Positions 1-10,849 of a stretch of 64,000 bases of DNA are shown piece by piece. The notes under the pieces are model-generated. The model did not search any database. It worked only from the letters and a program-made list of their open reading frames with translations, and had not been told where the DNA came from. Every line of letters starts with the position of its first letter. The stretch's first letter is position 1. This stretch comes from Amaurobius ferox (lineage: Eukaryota; Arthropoda; Arachnida; Araneae; Amaurobiidae). The translations under genes and the position numbers were made by a program. The stretch lies in the NCBI GenBank assembly GCA_951213105.1, contig OX578140.1:36422003-36486002 (forward strand), in the 5' to 3' direction.

Positions 1-945
1 GTTCTAAATATCAAAAATTGTTTCAAATTTAATCATAAAAATGGCACGCATTTATAGTTTTGTTCACATAGAAATTGAGGTATGCAAAACAATATTTCAT
101 TTTCAACTAGTCAGTATATATTGCCTTATTTTCAAATATTTTCAGACATCTTAATCTAAAATTGGCGAAAGGTATTTTCGATAGTCTGATTTGAAGTATA
201 GCCAGTAGACGATTTCGGTATTTGAGCGTAACTCTGCCGCTATAATTACAAATGGAACCAAAATCTTCATTAAAAAATATACTTTATAAAATACAATAAA
301 AAAATCATCTGCTATAACTATAAATTAAAACATCTCAAAAATAGTTTTTTGTACACCAATATAGTTAATTAAGTAAATTTAGAATACTTTTTGTCCGTCC
401 TTGATGGTATAGAAACGAATTTTCGGTATCCATCCGCTCTCAGGTAATAGCTGGAAGAATGTTGGAACAAAAGAAACAGGATTTATAAATCTTTCGAGCA
501 AAAAATTCCAAGAATTTAGATTTTTCTCACTATCATAAGTCAAGTCGCACTAGTCTGCAAAGTTTCAAATTTCTGCCTTCAGTAATTTGGGCCAGAAATG
601 CATCACTTAGTCAATCGGTCTGACTCAGCTGTATTATATATAGATATTTTTCTAAATTAAGAACATGCACTCTTCTGACCGGCGCATGAAGTATAGAGTC
701 CTATAAATATCGTTCGATTTTAAAAGAAATGACAAATTGTAAAAAGTTTTTCACAACCAACCGACCGATCGACTAAATTAGACAGAAAGAAAAGTAGTAA
801 ATTCAATTAGAAAAACACAATAATGTTTTCGAATAAAAATATTTCTATTTTCTTGAATTAACCCAGGATTAAATTACTCATATTTCTACATGCTGATATT
901 GTCTAGTTTGAAGTCACTGTTTATATTTTCCCCTCTACCTTTCAG
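1..945 (+). other. Upstream intron, AT-rich, no further gene seen
   Basis: This stretch ends at the acceptor of the first visible exon. It is AT-rich with stop codons in all frames. I see no exon, RNA gene or clear transposon end in it. Confidence 0.5.
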
Positions 946-1153
946 TGAGAATTTCTCCAGCGAAGTTATACTGGGCGATGGCGAATTCAGCCTGTGCGAC
1001 CCCCTCTCTGAACCCCCCTTCCGAGTGAGGCGATCTACGGAGGAGGAGATAGAGGAGGAAGAAAGGAGGCTCAGGATCTACGACGGATCCTTAGACCCAG
1101 ACACCACGTACTCCGGTTTTGTGGAGGTGCAAGTCTGGGGGCCAGACGGCCAG
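946..1153 (+). CDS. Internal exon of a type I transmembrane receptor (membrane-proximal ectodomain)
   Basis: This internal exon has a pyrimidine tract and AG acceptor just before 946 and a CAG|GTAACA donor after 1153. Its GC-rich coding stretch stands out from AT-rich flanks. It starts by completing a codon and ends in phase 0. The peptide runs from ENFSSEVILGDGEFSLCD, through a possible furin site R-V-R-R (1022-1033) and a Glu-rich linker, to a YDGSLDPDTTYSGFVEVQVW stretch. That last part resembles the membrane-proximal region or last fibronectin-III-like strands of receptor tyrosine phosphatases. The next exon joins in frame. Exon structure is well supported. The Ptp69D-like identity is an inference from architecture, and no catalytic domain is visible. 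The N-terminal exons are upstream of the window. Confidence 0.7.
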
Positions 1154-1431
1154 GTAACAAAGTTTTTCTTAACTCATCTGACTTAGACTATAACCGTGCA
1201 AATTGATAGAAATTAGCCAGTTTTGTTTTCCATACTTTCAACATCCCTTACTACGTCTTTAAAGCTGATGTTATCGAATGCCATCTTTTAGAAATAATCT
1301 GAACGCTACAGTTTTGTTCTTGTGAAGAGATTGATTTCTGTAGGCGTTGTTCTTTTTGTTTACCAGCAGCTGAATGTGAATTGTTTTTAAGAACTGAATT
1401 TTGAATTAGACAGCAAACATTTATCTATCTA

Positions 1432-2212
1432 TCAATATATTATATAAAATTGAGAAATATTTGTTTATTTGTTCTATATACAAATCCTTGACAATTTTTT
1501 CTTAATTTGTATAGTTATTCACTACTTTACTGCAAGTAACCTTGTCCATGTTTCGAGTTTCTCTGCTCAAGAATTGTCAAGTTATTAATAATCCCATAGA
1601 AATTACATGGCACAAATAATTTCTTTTTTCTGAAACTTTCTTTGAAGAAATGATGCTATGCTTCTTAACTACGGAATCAATTCTAATATGCTTATACAGC
1701 AGACGATTTTCATTCAACTGATGTAATTTAAATAATCGAAAAATTGATATAAAATAAGTTTTACAAATAAATGGCATCATATGTTTAATTGAAATATATC
1801 CGTTAAGGCTTTGGAATATATCATTTCGGGAGTTATTTTCAATTTAACTATTCTGTTTCATTTAGGAAAAGATCTTTCAAATTCGTAAATTTTCTATTGT
1901 GTTTAGCTAATTGTTGCGACAGGACGGCACAGGTAAAACTTTTGCTACCATTTTCATGTTTCAATTTTGGCATATTTATTACCAAACTTCCATTATTTTG
2001 TTGATTGATTTATAAACGGGAACAGAAAGGTTTGTTCTTCAAATTTGCCTGTGCATTTAATTTTATGAAGCGAGAACAAGGATTGTTATACGTATATATT
2101 TTAGGGGAATTAAATTAAATTTTTTAATATAAGTTTTTAGAACAATATGATATAGAAAAGTACTAGAATTTAAACATTTTAAATCACGAACAACGCTGAG
2201 TATATCTGCTAA
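1432..2212 (+). mobile_element. Decayed non-autonomous Helitron
   Basis: The left end has a TATATAAAATTGAGAAATAT stretch like the 5' ends of the better copies at 58.7 and 61.3 kb. The body shares phrases such as CCATGTTTCGAGTTTCT with them. The right end has CAACGCTGAGTATATCTG followed by CTAA and T, fitting the CTRR|T rule for Helitron 3' ends. It has no coding capacity. Confidence 0.4.
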
Positions 2213-2629
2213 TTAAACTTATATATTAGTTTTATGAGTAATATTATTTGCTATGAAAATAAATAAAACGATTACTTTTTATAATAGAAGTGAATTCTAA
2301 AAAAATTTAGAGCATCCAGATATGCATACTATAATATACCATCATGAAAATTGAAAGATAATAAAATATATATACTGCAGTTCTGTGCCGCAGTTTTGTG
2401 TTGGTTATAATCTTTACATAAATATTGAGGGTTACTTCGAACAATTATAAATAAATTTCATAATACATCTCCACATTGTAGAAAAAGTAATCATTAAATC
2501 ACCTTAATGTAAATTAATATAATTTAATTTTTGTACAACAGTACCAATTTTTAAAATTCATGCATGATGAAAATGGGGCTTTTTGATTATCTCTCTCTTT
2601 TGTATATAGATTCTGCTTGCTTACTTTCC

Positions 2630-2790
2630 CTATATAGCGTAATGTATAAGGAAAAAAATTACAGTGGGTCCTCTCAATTCGAATTTGAGTTATCGACGGG
2701 CCTACCCATTTTCAATATCCTTGAACTCGAATCGCACCCTTCCGAGAGGATGTCTGTGTGTATATGGGTGCATGGCAATATATGTGTGTA
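2630..2790 (+). repeat. Fragment of the ~950-bp repeat family
   Basis: This shares the GTAATGTATA-AGGAAAA start, a cytosine-poor TTCGACGG-like middle and a TGTGTGTATATG run with the copies at 17.9, 18.9 and 22.2 kb. It is diverged and truncated. Confidence 0.4.
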
Positions 2791-2799
2791 AAAAATGTG

Positions 2800-3440
2800 G
2801 GAACAACAAATCTCAAGTCAATAAGAAAAATACGCTTTGTTCGACGGATATAGAAAGCTTGAACAACGTATATAAGCACAAATGGCACAATAATGCAGTA
2901 TACAGCTGTTTCAAGAACATGCTGGGTCTCCTTCATCAGTGCAAGAGAACCAACAAACCCGAAATCCAAAAGAGTCACAAAGGGAAGAAATAGGGGGGTT
3001 ATATACCCAAGACCAGGATTAAGAGAGAGCCGATCAAAAAGCAGCATGAATAACAGCCTAGCCAATCAGAAACGAGAAGTAACACACAAGATTGGCATGC
3101 GCCAAACTACAACAGGAATAACCCGAAAACAAGAATAAATGAGACCCTACAAGACGAAAAATTGGTTAAAACGACACATAAGAGCCCCAAAGGAAGAGAA
3201 CGAAGAAAGAGGAAAAATTTACAGTATATTAGGTATATAATTTCTCTGTTTCTTATTTTTGCGCCCATACCTCTTTGTTAGGCCTCTTGTATTGAGGAAG
3301 GGGATCTAGCGTACCCTCGAAACAACTGTATGCTTCATTATTGTGTTATTTGTGCTGGTATACGTTGCTCAAATTTTCCTTAATATATCTCAAGATTTAA
3401 GACTTAAAAGATATTTAAATTTAAATATTAGTACTTGAAG
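2800..3440. other. Unclassified intronic DNA with a repeat-like hairpin motif
   Basis: Purine-rich sequence here ends near 3290-3330 with a TATTGAGGAAGGGGATCT motif followed by CCTCGAAACAACTG. Such GAGGAAGG...CGAAACA motifs often sit near retroelement ends in arthropods. I cannot assign a family. Short reading frames here look fortuitous. Confidence 0.25.
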
Positions 3441-3535
3441 TTTAGGATATTTTCATTCGAAATGTAGTTAATTCTGATATTTCCCTGTTATGTATTATGT
3501 GTTTGTAACATCACATATCCCATTTTCTTTTGCAG

Positions 3536-3578
3536 ATCCTTGCTAAACAAAGTGAATATTTTAAACCCACACAGACTA
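3536..3578 (+). CDS. 43-nt micro-exon of the same receptor gene
   Basis: The acceptor is TTTTCTTTTGCAG before 3536 and the donor is A|GTAAGT after 3578. The exon enters in phase 0 from the 946-1153 exon and adds 14 codons (ILAKQSEYFKPTQT) plus one base, ending in phase 1. The joined reading continues as WGPDGQ-ILAKQSEYF, a plausible end of an extracellular beta-strand domain. It is too short to be found by ORF length. Support comes from both splice sites and from phase agreement on both sides. Confidence 0.65.
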
Positions 3579-3679
3579 GTAAGTGTTAGTATCAATTTTG
3601 CCTTCAGTATAAATGAAATTCTTTAAACTGTTTTACCCAATATAAGCATTTTTTGTCTTTAATGTTTATTATGTCTGTT

Positions 3680-4156
3680 ATTTTCTGAATGATTTAGAAT
3701 CATATTATTAATATCTTGTGATATTCTTGACACGCATTTATATTGATGGCTAGAATGTAGAAAATACAGCTAATATTTTCAGAATGATTTAGAATCATAT
3801 TAATATCTTGTGATATTCTTGACATGAATTTATATTGATGGCTAGAATGCAGAAAATATAGCAAATATTTTCAGAATGATTTAGAATTATATTATTAATA
3901 TCTTGTGATATTCTTGACATGCATTTGTATTGATGGCTAGAATGCAGAAAATATAGAAAATATTTTCAGAATGATATAGAATCATATTATTAATATCGTG
4001 TGATATTCATGACATGCATTTATATTGATGGCTAAAATACAGAAAATATAGTAAATATGTTCAGAATGATTTAGGATCATATTATTAATATCTTGTGATA
4101 TTCTTGACACGTATTGATATTGATGGCTAGAATGCAGAAAATATAGCAAATATTGA
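3680..4156 (+). repeat. Tandem array, five copies of a ~94-bp unit
   Basis: The unit runs from AGAATGATTTAGAATCATAT through CTTGTGATATTCTTGACA to ATTGATGGCTAGAATGCAGA. It repeats at about 3686, 3781, 3874, 3967 and 4063 with a few substitutions. It contains the near-palindrome ATGATTTAGAATCAT. It lies in the intron after the micro-exon. Confidence 0.85.
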
Positions 4157-5149
4157 ATAGCAAGAAATAAATTTATTTGAAATTTTATTACAAAAGTATT
4201 AAGAACTTTATTAAAGGTATTAGGAACTTTAGGAATAGCATTTGAAGTTTTATTACAAAAGTATTAGAAACTTTATATGTGAACTGATTTTAAAACTTCT
4301 CATTGCCTATGCATTTCTATGTATTATATTTTTGTTCTGAATTGCGTGAACAATTTTTCGATCCATAGACTGTTCGGAGTATCGATATTTGGCTGTATAT
4401 GTAAAAGGGAAATAAATATTGTAGTGAGGTATTTCAGTTAATAATTAACAAAATCATTATCTCAATCTTAACTCATTTCTAAATCAATACGAATAACAAC
4501 AAGAGAATAAAATAAAATTAAAAAATATAAAAATATTTAAGTTAAATTAAAATATAGTAAAAAATGAAGAAATGGGAAAGATAATCATTTTCATAATTTT
4601 AAAGCTCACCCTGGTGCTCAAACGTTAGGATATAAATCACAAAATTTGGTTCATACATTTAGCTAATCGAAAAAAGGAACTTTTACATAAGATATTACGC
4701 TGATTTTATTATTTTAACAAAATTGTATAAAACGACTTCATATTCAAAACAGCCCAATATACAAAATACGTCCTGTTCCATATTACAGTAAGATACCGCT
4801 TGTATATACGACTTCTAAGACAACTAGCCCTTATTTAATGCCTTCACAAAATTGTCTATGAGAAGAATTAAAATGAAGAGTGATAAGGAGTGTCGAGGAA
4901 CCAATCAAAGTCAATCTTAAGTTGCGGTATGGGCGAAATGCTGATAACAGCGTTATGAATCTGGGGTTATAATCGCTTTCAAGCGTGTCAAATCCTCTTT
5001 AGAAGACTTATTCCGGAATGTTTTAAAACCCTATCAGCTTGGAATGACCTGGTTTTTTTCTATGCCAAATCCACAATACCATAGAACCTTCACAACACGA
5101 CTTGACTGTGCCCAGGGCACATCGTGTTTTCTGAAACATTTATAGGGGC

Positions 5150-5545
5150 CATTTCGATTCTCAATGGTTCGAACATCGGTTATGGTCAGTTCGAAGATCT
5201 GCGGTTTGATTTCCGGCTGAGACAGTGAGGACTTACAATGGCGCCTGAACGAATTAACACAGCAGGTTAGGTGCAGTCCTGATAAAAGTCCGTAAAAAGA
5301 ACCTGATACGAATTACCAGTGGACTCTGCCAATTATTGCTCCAGTTGCGACGTCATGACAACACCTGAATGAAAATAAAAGATATATAGAATAAGAAGCT
5401 GGTTGTTCAGATCGGCAGTTGCACGCTAATCTGACTTCAGAGAGAGAAGATTACAGAGTCCACTTCGACGGGAAAATCTTGGAATCTTGTCCCAATAGTT
5501 AGAGCATCTACTGTCCGAATCTCTGCGATTCAAACCCCATCGGGA
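5150..5545 (+). repeat. tRNA-like SINE head sequences, diverged
   Basis: Two places resemble RNA polymerase III boxes: GCGGTTTGATTTCCGGC near 5200, and AGTTAGAGCATCTACTG followed by GCGATTCAAACCCC near 5500. Box-B-like motifs and their spacing suggest old tRNA-derived SINEs. No target duplication was found. Confidence 0.35.
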
Positions 5546-5576
5546 ACATTCACCTTTACACATTATCTATATAGCT

Positions 5577-5637
5577 CCGACCGCCCATTTTGCTGCTCCA
5601 TGTCCTCGGATGAGTCGGTCGGCCTGGGCTTTCGACG
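5577..5637 (+). repeat. Solo 3' tail of a SINE-like repeat
   Basis: GATGAGTCGGTCGGCCTGGG followed by a CTTTCGAC tail matches the 3' end seen in the SINE fragment at 60471-60531. It is flanked by TTATCTATATAGCT on both sides (near 5563 and 5639), which looks like a target-site duplication. Confidence 0.45.
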
Positions 5638-5652
5638 TTATCTATATAGCTG

Positions 5653-5692
5653 CTTATGCCCTCGGTTGAGTCGAGCGGTCTGGGTTTTCAAC
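5653..5692 (+). repeat. Second solo SINE 3' tail
   Basis: GGTTGAGTCGAGCGGTCTGG and a TTTTCAAC tail follow directly after the previous tail and its flank. A further ATTATCTACATA copy follows. It is a short 5'-truncated member of the same family. Confidence 0.4.
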
Positions 5693-5869
5693 ATTATCTA
5701 CATAATTACATGAAAGTCGCATTTATATAAAGAGACTAGCAGTTTTTGTTCGATAACTGGCGCAAAATGTTAAAATTGAATATATACCGTCCCATGAATA
5801 AATCCAGATGAAAATCAAGCTGATGAATTATGTAGGTTGTATGTTACCTTGCACGAGTATTTAAACCGA

Positions 5870-6385
5870 GAAGTCTTCATAATTGATATTAATCCAGGTT
5901 CTCTGGAAGAGATCTTCTGAATACGATTTTATTTGATTTGTTTGAAGTGAGTCAAAGACCGATTACAACGCTACGATCTAAATTTAGCCATCGCACATTT
6001 AGCCAACTTCAGGCTGACTATGCCTGTATTTAAGCAGAGCGGTCATGGTGATCTTCGTAATTGATATTAATCCAGGTTCTCTGGAAGAGATCCTCTGATT
6101 ACGATTTGATTTGTTTGAAATGAGTCAAATACAGATTACAACACTACGATCTAAATTTAGCCATTGCACATTTAGCCAACTTCAGGCTGACTATGCCCGA
6201 ATTTAAATAGAGCGGTCAAACTGGTCTTCGCAATTGATATTAATCCAGGTTCTCTAGAAGAGATCCCCAGAATACGATTTTATTTGTTTGAAATGAGTTA
6301 AAGACAGATTACAACACTACGATCTAAATTTGGCCATCGCACATTTAGTCAACTTCAAGCTGACTATGCCCGACATTGAGCCTGC
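5870..6385 (+). repeat. Tandem array, three copies of a ~178-bp unit
   Basis: The unit starts with AATTGATATTAATCCAGGTT and includes TACGATCTAAATTTAGCCAT and CAACTTCAGGCTGACTATGC. Copies begin near 5880, 6058 and 6232. The third is shorter at its end. No coding capacity is seen. Confidence 0.85.
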
Positions 6386-6389
6386 TTAT

Positions 6390-7772
6390 CTCTCCACTTG
6401 TATGATTAATTTCATTCAGGGAGGAGGGAACCAAATATTTTGTTTCCCATTTCTCCAAATATCATTTCTTCAAAATTCAGTGGATTCGATAGCTTCCTGT
6501 GTGTAGGGTTATGTCCCCCCCCCCCCTTGGTGACGCCACTGAAGCTATTTTGAATACGGGACTTCGTTTAATGTTAATTTTAATACCAGATTTAAAATCT
6601 ACTTTTTTCCAAATAAATCTTTTGTTCAATTTGTACCTTTTCCTATATGTATATTTCGAATTTTATAAAACTTGTTGCTTAACTTTTGAGCATCAAAAAA
6701 AGAACAGATGTGTTTTATTACTTTTATCATCTGTATAAATTAATTAAAATATCCACAATTCATAAGTGTTTTGTTTCAACGGTATATTCAATGTCTACTG
6801 CAATTTTCGGAAGAGTTGTAGCTCACGAAAACAATGAGATAGAGAAGAAAAGTATATACGCCGCGGCTCAAAGACTAACAACCGCTTATTATGTCTTTGT
6901 AATACATCAAAGACATAATCATGAACCGAGAAGAAGATAAAACTCTTATAGATGAAGACTTGATACCCTAATACTTTGAGAATTATATCTAAATGTCGCT
7001 ACTGTTTGTATTATCGCATCTGTTCTCCTTTGGCACAACAGGAAGTTGCAGTATTCAGTATATGCATTTTTGATTATATTCTAATTAAAATTCCCTAATT
7101 ATAAGTAGAAGCAATCAGTATTTTTCCTAGTTGTAAAACAGGGTATAAAATACAGGGAGACAAAAGTAAATTGGAAGGTAAAATAATTTTGAATACGTAG
7201 GAATATTCTTTAGAGTTTTCCTAATTTGCATTGTATTGCAAAATTAACACGTTAAATACTTATTATTTAGTTCAATATGAACCTTTCAACATAGAACTAC
7301 CATGTGGTGGGATTTATATTACCCCAGTGCTACCTGAATTGTTATCTCAAACACTTTTCGCGTTTACTCAACATAAAATTTTCCTTTCATTTGTTTACCT
7401 CCATAGACATAATACTAACCTCCACTATTGTAGGCTGCAATTGCGGTACCAATATAGCTTCAGTTGTTTTTCAGGTCAAAAGTTTCTTTTAAATATAAAA
7501 AAAATACTAAACGTTGATAATTTATAAATTTTGGTCCCAACCCGGATCATATCCGGATCGCTGAAATTTGGTTCTAAAATACAGCAATTTATCTAATGAT
7601 CGCAAAAATACTGTAATTTATCTGATGATCACAAACATACGGTATTTTATGTAACTTCCTCAAACCACACTTCCCGAAATCTAACTTTGGGCAATAAATT
7701 TCTTCCAGAAATTACTGTGTTGGATTTTAGCATGTTCGCTGTTGACGAGTCAAAGGTCTTTTCTCTTTTCAG
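6390..7772. other. Intronic AT-rich DNA, nothing assignable
   Basis: Apart from a C10 run near 6514 I see no gene, RNA or transposon end. Short reading frames have no recognisable motif. A TCTAATGATCGCAAA / TCTGATGATCACAAA near-duplication lies around 7590-7640. Confidence 0.4.
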
Positions 7773-7914
7773 GTTCACTGTCGTCTTCGGGGTCGAGTGC
7801 GGGCACAGCACCACCCGTTCGGCCAGCGGACAGCCCCATGACCTTCCTCTTCGGCGTCATTTGCGGTACCATCTTAGTCGTCCTTGTCCTCATCCTCGTC
7901 ATATGTCTCATCAG
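7773..7914 (+). CDS. Exon carrying the receptor transmembrane helix
   Basis: The acceptor is TCTCTTTTCAG before 7773 and the donor is AG|GTAAGT after 7914. With the base left over from the micro-exon the first codon is AGT. The peptide starts with a Ser/Gly-rich linker (SLSSSGSSAGTAPPVRPADS). A hydrophobic segment of about 24 residues follows, from MTFLFGVICGTI to LILVICLIR (about 7838-7914). This is a single transmembrane helix, placed by the ectodomain exons to give a type I topology. The exon ends in phase 2. Codon third positions are GC-rich, unlike the flanking intron DNA. The transmembrane call is firm; the gene family is not. Confidence 0.75.
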
Positions 7915-8800
7915 GTAAGTGAAGAAGCATATTTAATTAGTTCTGTCATATTATAAAATTATTTGCCTGCCAACGTAAGCGTTTCTTGTACATCCGTTTA
8001 CTGCAATATCATACGATTAAAGAAATCGCCCAATTTTTAATATCTATATTTTGCCCCATAACCAGAGCATGATATATGAGCCTCATAGAGTTGAGCTAAA
8101 TATGTACCCAGATCAAGGTATTTAATACTGCCTTTCAATCATTCGCTACAGTACTCTTCTTTGCAATAAATTTTATCGGTACCGAGCAAAATTTTTGAGT
8201 TGTAAATAAGTCGTGCAAGCTGTAAGGAAGAGAAGGCAGTTAATACTACCTTACGAACATTTGATATAATATAAACATTTAACAACAGAGCAACGTTATA
8301 AATTTAGTGGAATCCTCTTAAACGTAAAGGTCTATGTACCTTCTCTATAGCTAGAGGTCAATCGTACGACCAAATAGTTCAACCAATACGACTTTAGACC
8401 AATCAATCTAAAGTCCAATTGAAGATTTGAAGATTTTTCGGAAGCAACTAAACTTGACAACTGGAAAGATTAATTACCTCTAATGGAATAACTCAGTTTG
8501 GCTTCAACTGGTCTCAAGCTATAAGGAAGAGAAGACAGGTAATACGCACTACCATAAAAATATGATGGACTAAGAATTTTTAACTTGTAAAGTAATATCT
8601 TTTCTGTAAAGTAATATCTGCGTAGTCAAATCGGGGAAGGCTGAAAATAAGAATATTTTCAACATGGAACAAATATCGTTTTACTGCGCCAGAGGGCATA
8701 ACTTTCATGAAGGATTTTCTGAAACAAGGTACGACATATTTAAATTTGATATTAGTAAAACCTTTAAGCTCGTACACACAGAAATTTAGATAAATGTGTC

Positions 8801-8814
8801 ACATAATAACAATG
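8801..8814. repeat. Left target-site duplication of the 5S-tRNA chimeric SINE
   Basis: ACATAATAACAATG recurs exactly at 9198-9211, bracketing the whole chimera. Confidence 0.85.
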
Positions 8815-9197
8815 GGCCAACGGCCCTACAGTGCTGAAAACACCGGTTCTCGTTAGATCACTGAAGTCAAGCAGCATCGGGCGCGGTTAGTACTTAGGTG
8901 GGTGACCATCTGGGAACACCGCGTGCTGTTGGCATATTTCGGGCGCGGTAGCCCGATGGTTTGCACGCTGGATTTGCACGCTGCCACAACTGCCGCAGTG
9001 TTCATGCGAAGTACGATCACGTTAAACATGTGGGTCCGTAAGTCATTCCGGGAGGTTGGTGGTAGGGGAAGGAGGGTACGGTTCCTGTGGATGCCTCCCC
9101 CACTGGGTTCCGGTCTAAATTGGGTGGCACTTCCCGGCCGTCCAAACGGTTACCTTACACCTTTCTGGTAGGTCGAACGATCTGGGTCTCAACAACA
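8815..9197 (+). mobile_element. Chimeric SINE: 5S rRNA head fused to a tRNA-derived SINE
   Basis: The unit has three parts. It begins with a 5S rRNA-like segment (8816-8933). A tRNA-derived stretch starting GGGCGCGGTAGCCC follows at 8941. Last is a body shared with the SINE copies at 39095-39387 and 44850-45135, with GGAGGTTGGTGGTAGGGGAA, GTGGATGCCTCCCCCACTGG and a TCTGGGTCTCAACAACAACA tail. A perfect 14-bp duplication flanks the whole, so it moved as one unit. The tRNA box B region present in the 44.9-kb copy (GGTTCGATTCC) is missing here. It presumably depends on LINE machinery for retroposition. Whether the 5S internal promoter drives it is inference. Confidence 0.85.
8816..8933 (+). rRNA. 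5S rRNA-derived sequence (SINE head, probably not a working 5S gene)
   Basis: The sequence starts GCCAACGGCC and ends GCGTGCTGTTGGC, whose ends pair as helix I. Inside are GGTTCTCGTTAGATCACTGA, AAGCAGCATCGGGC (box A region), CGCGGTTAGTACTTAGGTGG and GTGACCATCTGGGAACACCG (box C region). These match animal 5S rRNA with several substitutions over 118 nt. There is no T-run terminator after it and it runs straight into the SINE, so I read it as a retroposon head. Confidence 0.85.
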
Positions 9198-9471
9198 ACA
9201 TAATAACAATGATCCTTCAATACAATTTTTAAGCCTCTTTGATTTCATACATTTTTAACAATAGATGGAAGAGAAAAACTGTTTTAAACAAGAAAAGAAG
9301 ACAGTTTAATTTCGTAACTAACTGGCCTCTATTTTTAACGCTCATAGCCTTGAGCCAGCTCGATTGTTCTTTCCTCTGTCATTATTTAAAGGGACGGTAG
9401 ACGTTGAAATGAGCAAAAATCGACTAAAAAAAGTTTTTTTTTAAATATATAACATTGTTTTACGCATTTAA

Positions 9472-9717
9472 ACTTTTGCTTACGGGTGGGACAGCGTCCA
9501 TCCCAAACGAAGAACCTCCCCAAAAGACAGGTATTTGACATACCCTATCCCAAACAGTTCTGAAAGAAGGCAGGTACAATGCTTCTGCCGGCGATTTCCA
9601 TGGACGCCAATGTCTGCAAAGGGGGGTCGAACTGTTTGGGATAGGGTATGTCAAATACCTGTCTTTTGGGGAGGTTCTTCGTTTGGAATGGACGCTGTCC
9701 CACCCGTAAGCAAAAAC
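9472..9717. mobile_element. TTAA-flanked MITE with ~90-bp inverted repeats (copy 1)
   Basis: It is flanked by TTAA at 9468-9471 and 9718-9721. The ends read ACTTTTGCTTACGGGTGGG and its inverted copy. The arms, about 9472-9562 and 9630-9717, pair almost fully, around a short non-repeated centre. TTAA targets are typical of piggyBac-type transposases, so this is probably a non-autonomous piggyBac-like element. It has no coding capacity; the reading frames on both strands mirror the palindrome. Confidence 0.75.
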
Positions 9718-10079
9718 TTAAATGCATTTTTTTCGAAACGGAATTTTCAAAGGTTTTACATTTTTAAAATGCTCCATGCGTCTTAATTTATGTTTGAGAT
9801 GCATGAAATTTGATAAGAAGATACCTTTCATACATTTTAATGAAACTGGGTATGCATTTTATAATTGAACTTTATTAAAGTAATTGAAAGTGAATAATAA
9901 CCCAAATAAATGATGAAAATTAAGTTTTAATGCAGAAAAATATTTTTAAAAAATTAACTTTCTAAGGGATTTAAAAATGAATACCCAAATTTGTTCATAA
10001 TATGTTTTTGAGTGATCACAATGTAAAATTTATCAAAAATGTGAACAAATGGAACGCAAGGAGCATTTTCAAATTTTCG

Positions 10080-10113
10080 TTAAAAAAATTAAATTAAAAA
10101 AAAAAAAAAAAAA
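10080..10113. repeat. A-rich simple repeat
   Basis: An uninterrupted A run of about 20 bases lies near 10098 within A-rich DNA. Confidence 0.7.
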
Positions 10114-10322
10114 TTATAGCAAAATTGAAAAAAATTGAATGGTATTTTATATAGCAATGTCCAGAAGAATATTTATACAAATTTTCATGTTTCTAAGTCA
10201 ATAAATAAATTAAAAAAAATTCAACATCCACCGTCCCCTTAACACACTTTCTTAAAATCATAACATAATTTTGAACCTAAATATTTACACATATACACAA
10301 ATTCGGCCACTCAAACTGCTAC

Positions 10323-10368
10323 AAGTACCCTAGGGTGAGTCGAGTGGTCTGGATTTTCGACATGTACA
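10323..10368 (+). repeat. Solo SINE 3' tail
   Basis: GGGTGAGTCGAGTGGTCTGG and a TTTTCGAC tail match the tails near 5.6 kb and the fragment at 60.5 kb. Confidence 0.4.
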
Positions 10369-10849
10369 CAGATTCAAATTCATACATAATAATACTGGGA
10401 CTCCGCGAGGCTCATCGTCCGTTCAGATTAGAGTCCAGCAGTCCAGCAAGCAAGTCCCTCATTCTTCAACAGCTATCCCCCTTCCCTACAGTTTCCGTTA
10501 CCGGACCCCCGCAAATTGCGGGGCCAGCTGTACACACCTCGAAGAGGCAAGATGACGGAAACGAAAACAACATTTTCCTCGGTCCTCTTGGCCTGGATAG
10601 AGAGAGTGACACATTCGATAGCCTAAACTACAGCATCTGACCAAGAAATATTTTAAAGCATATTACCAGTAAGAAAATAATGGATGAAATTAATTTTTAT
10701 TCCAAATTAAAAAGTCAAATAAGATATCAACTCACTTTACTGCTCACTGAAAAGTCTAGAGTTTATTCAAGAAAAAAAAGAGACGAATTCGCATAGGCAG
10801 AATTTGTCACCCATATAAATATATACGTTGTTAAAAATTCCATTAGATT

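Noticed and set aside
2712..3065. 117-codon frame on the minus strand
   Set aside because: Overlaps a repeat fragment and other frames, and shows no recognisable motif.
3680..4156. CRISPR-like spacing of repeats
   Set aside because: The whole ~94-bp unit is repeated, without unique spacers. This is a eukaryotic tandem repeat.
8816..8933. Functional 5S rRNA gene
   Set aside because: No terminator follows, several substitutions are present, and it lies within a retroposon target duplication.
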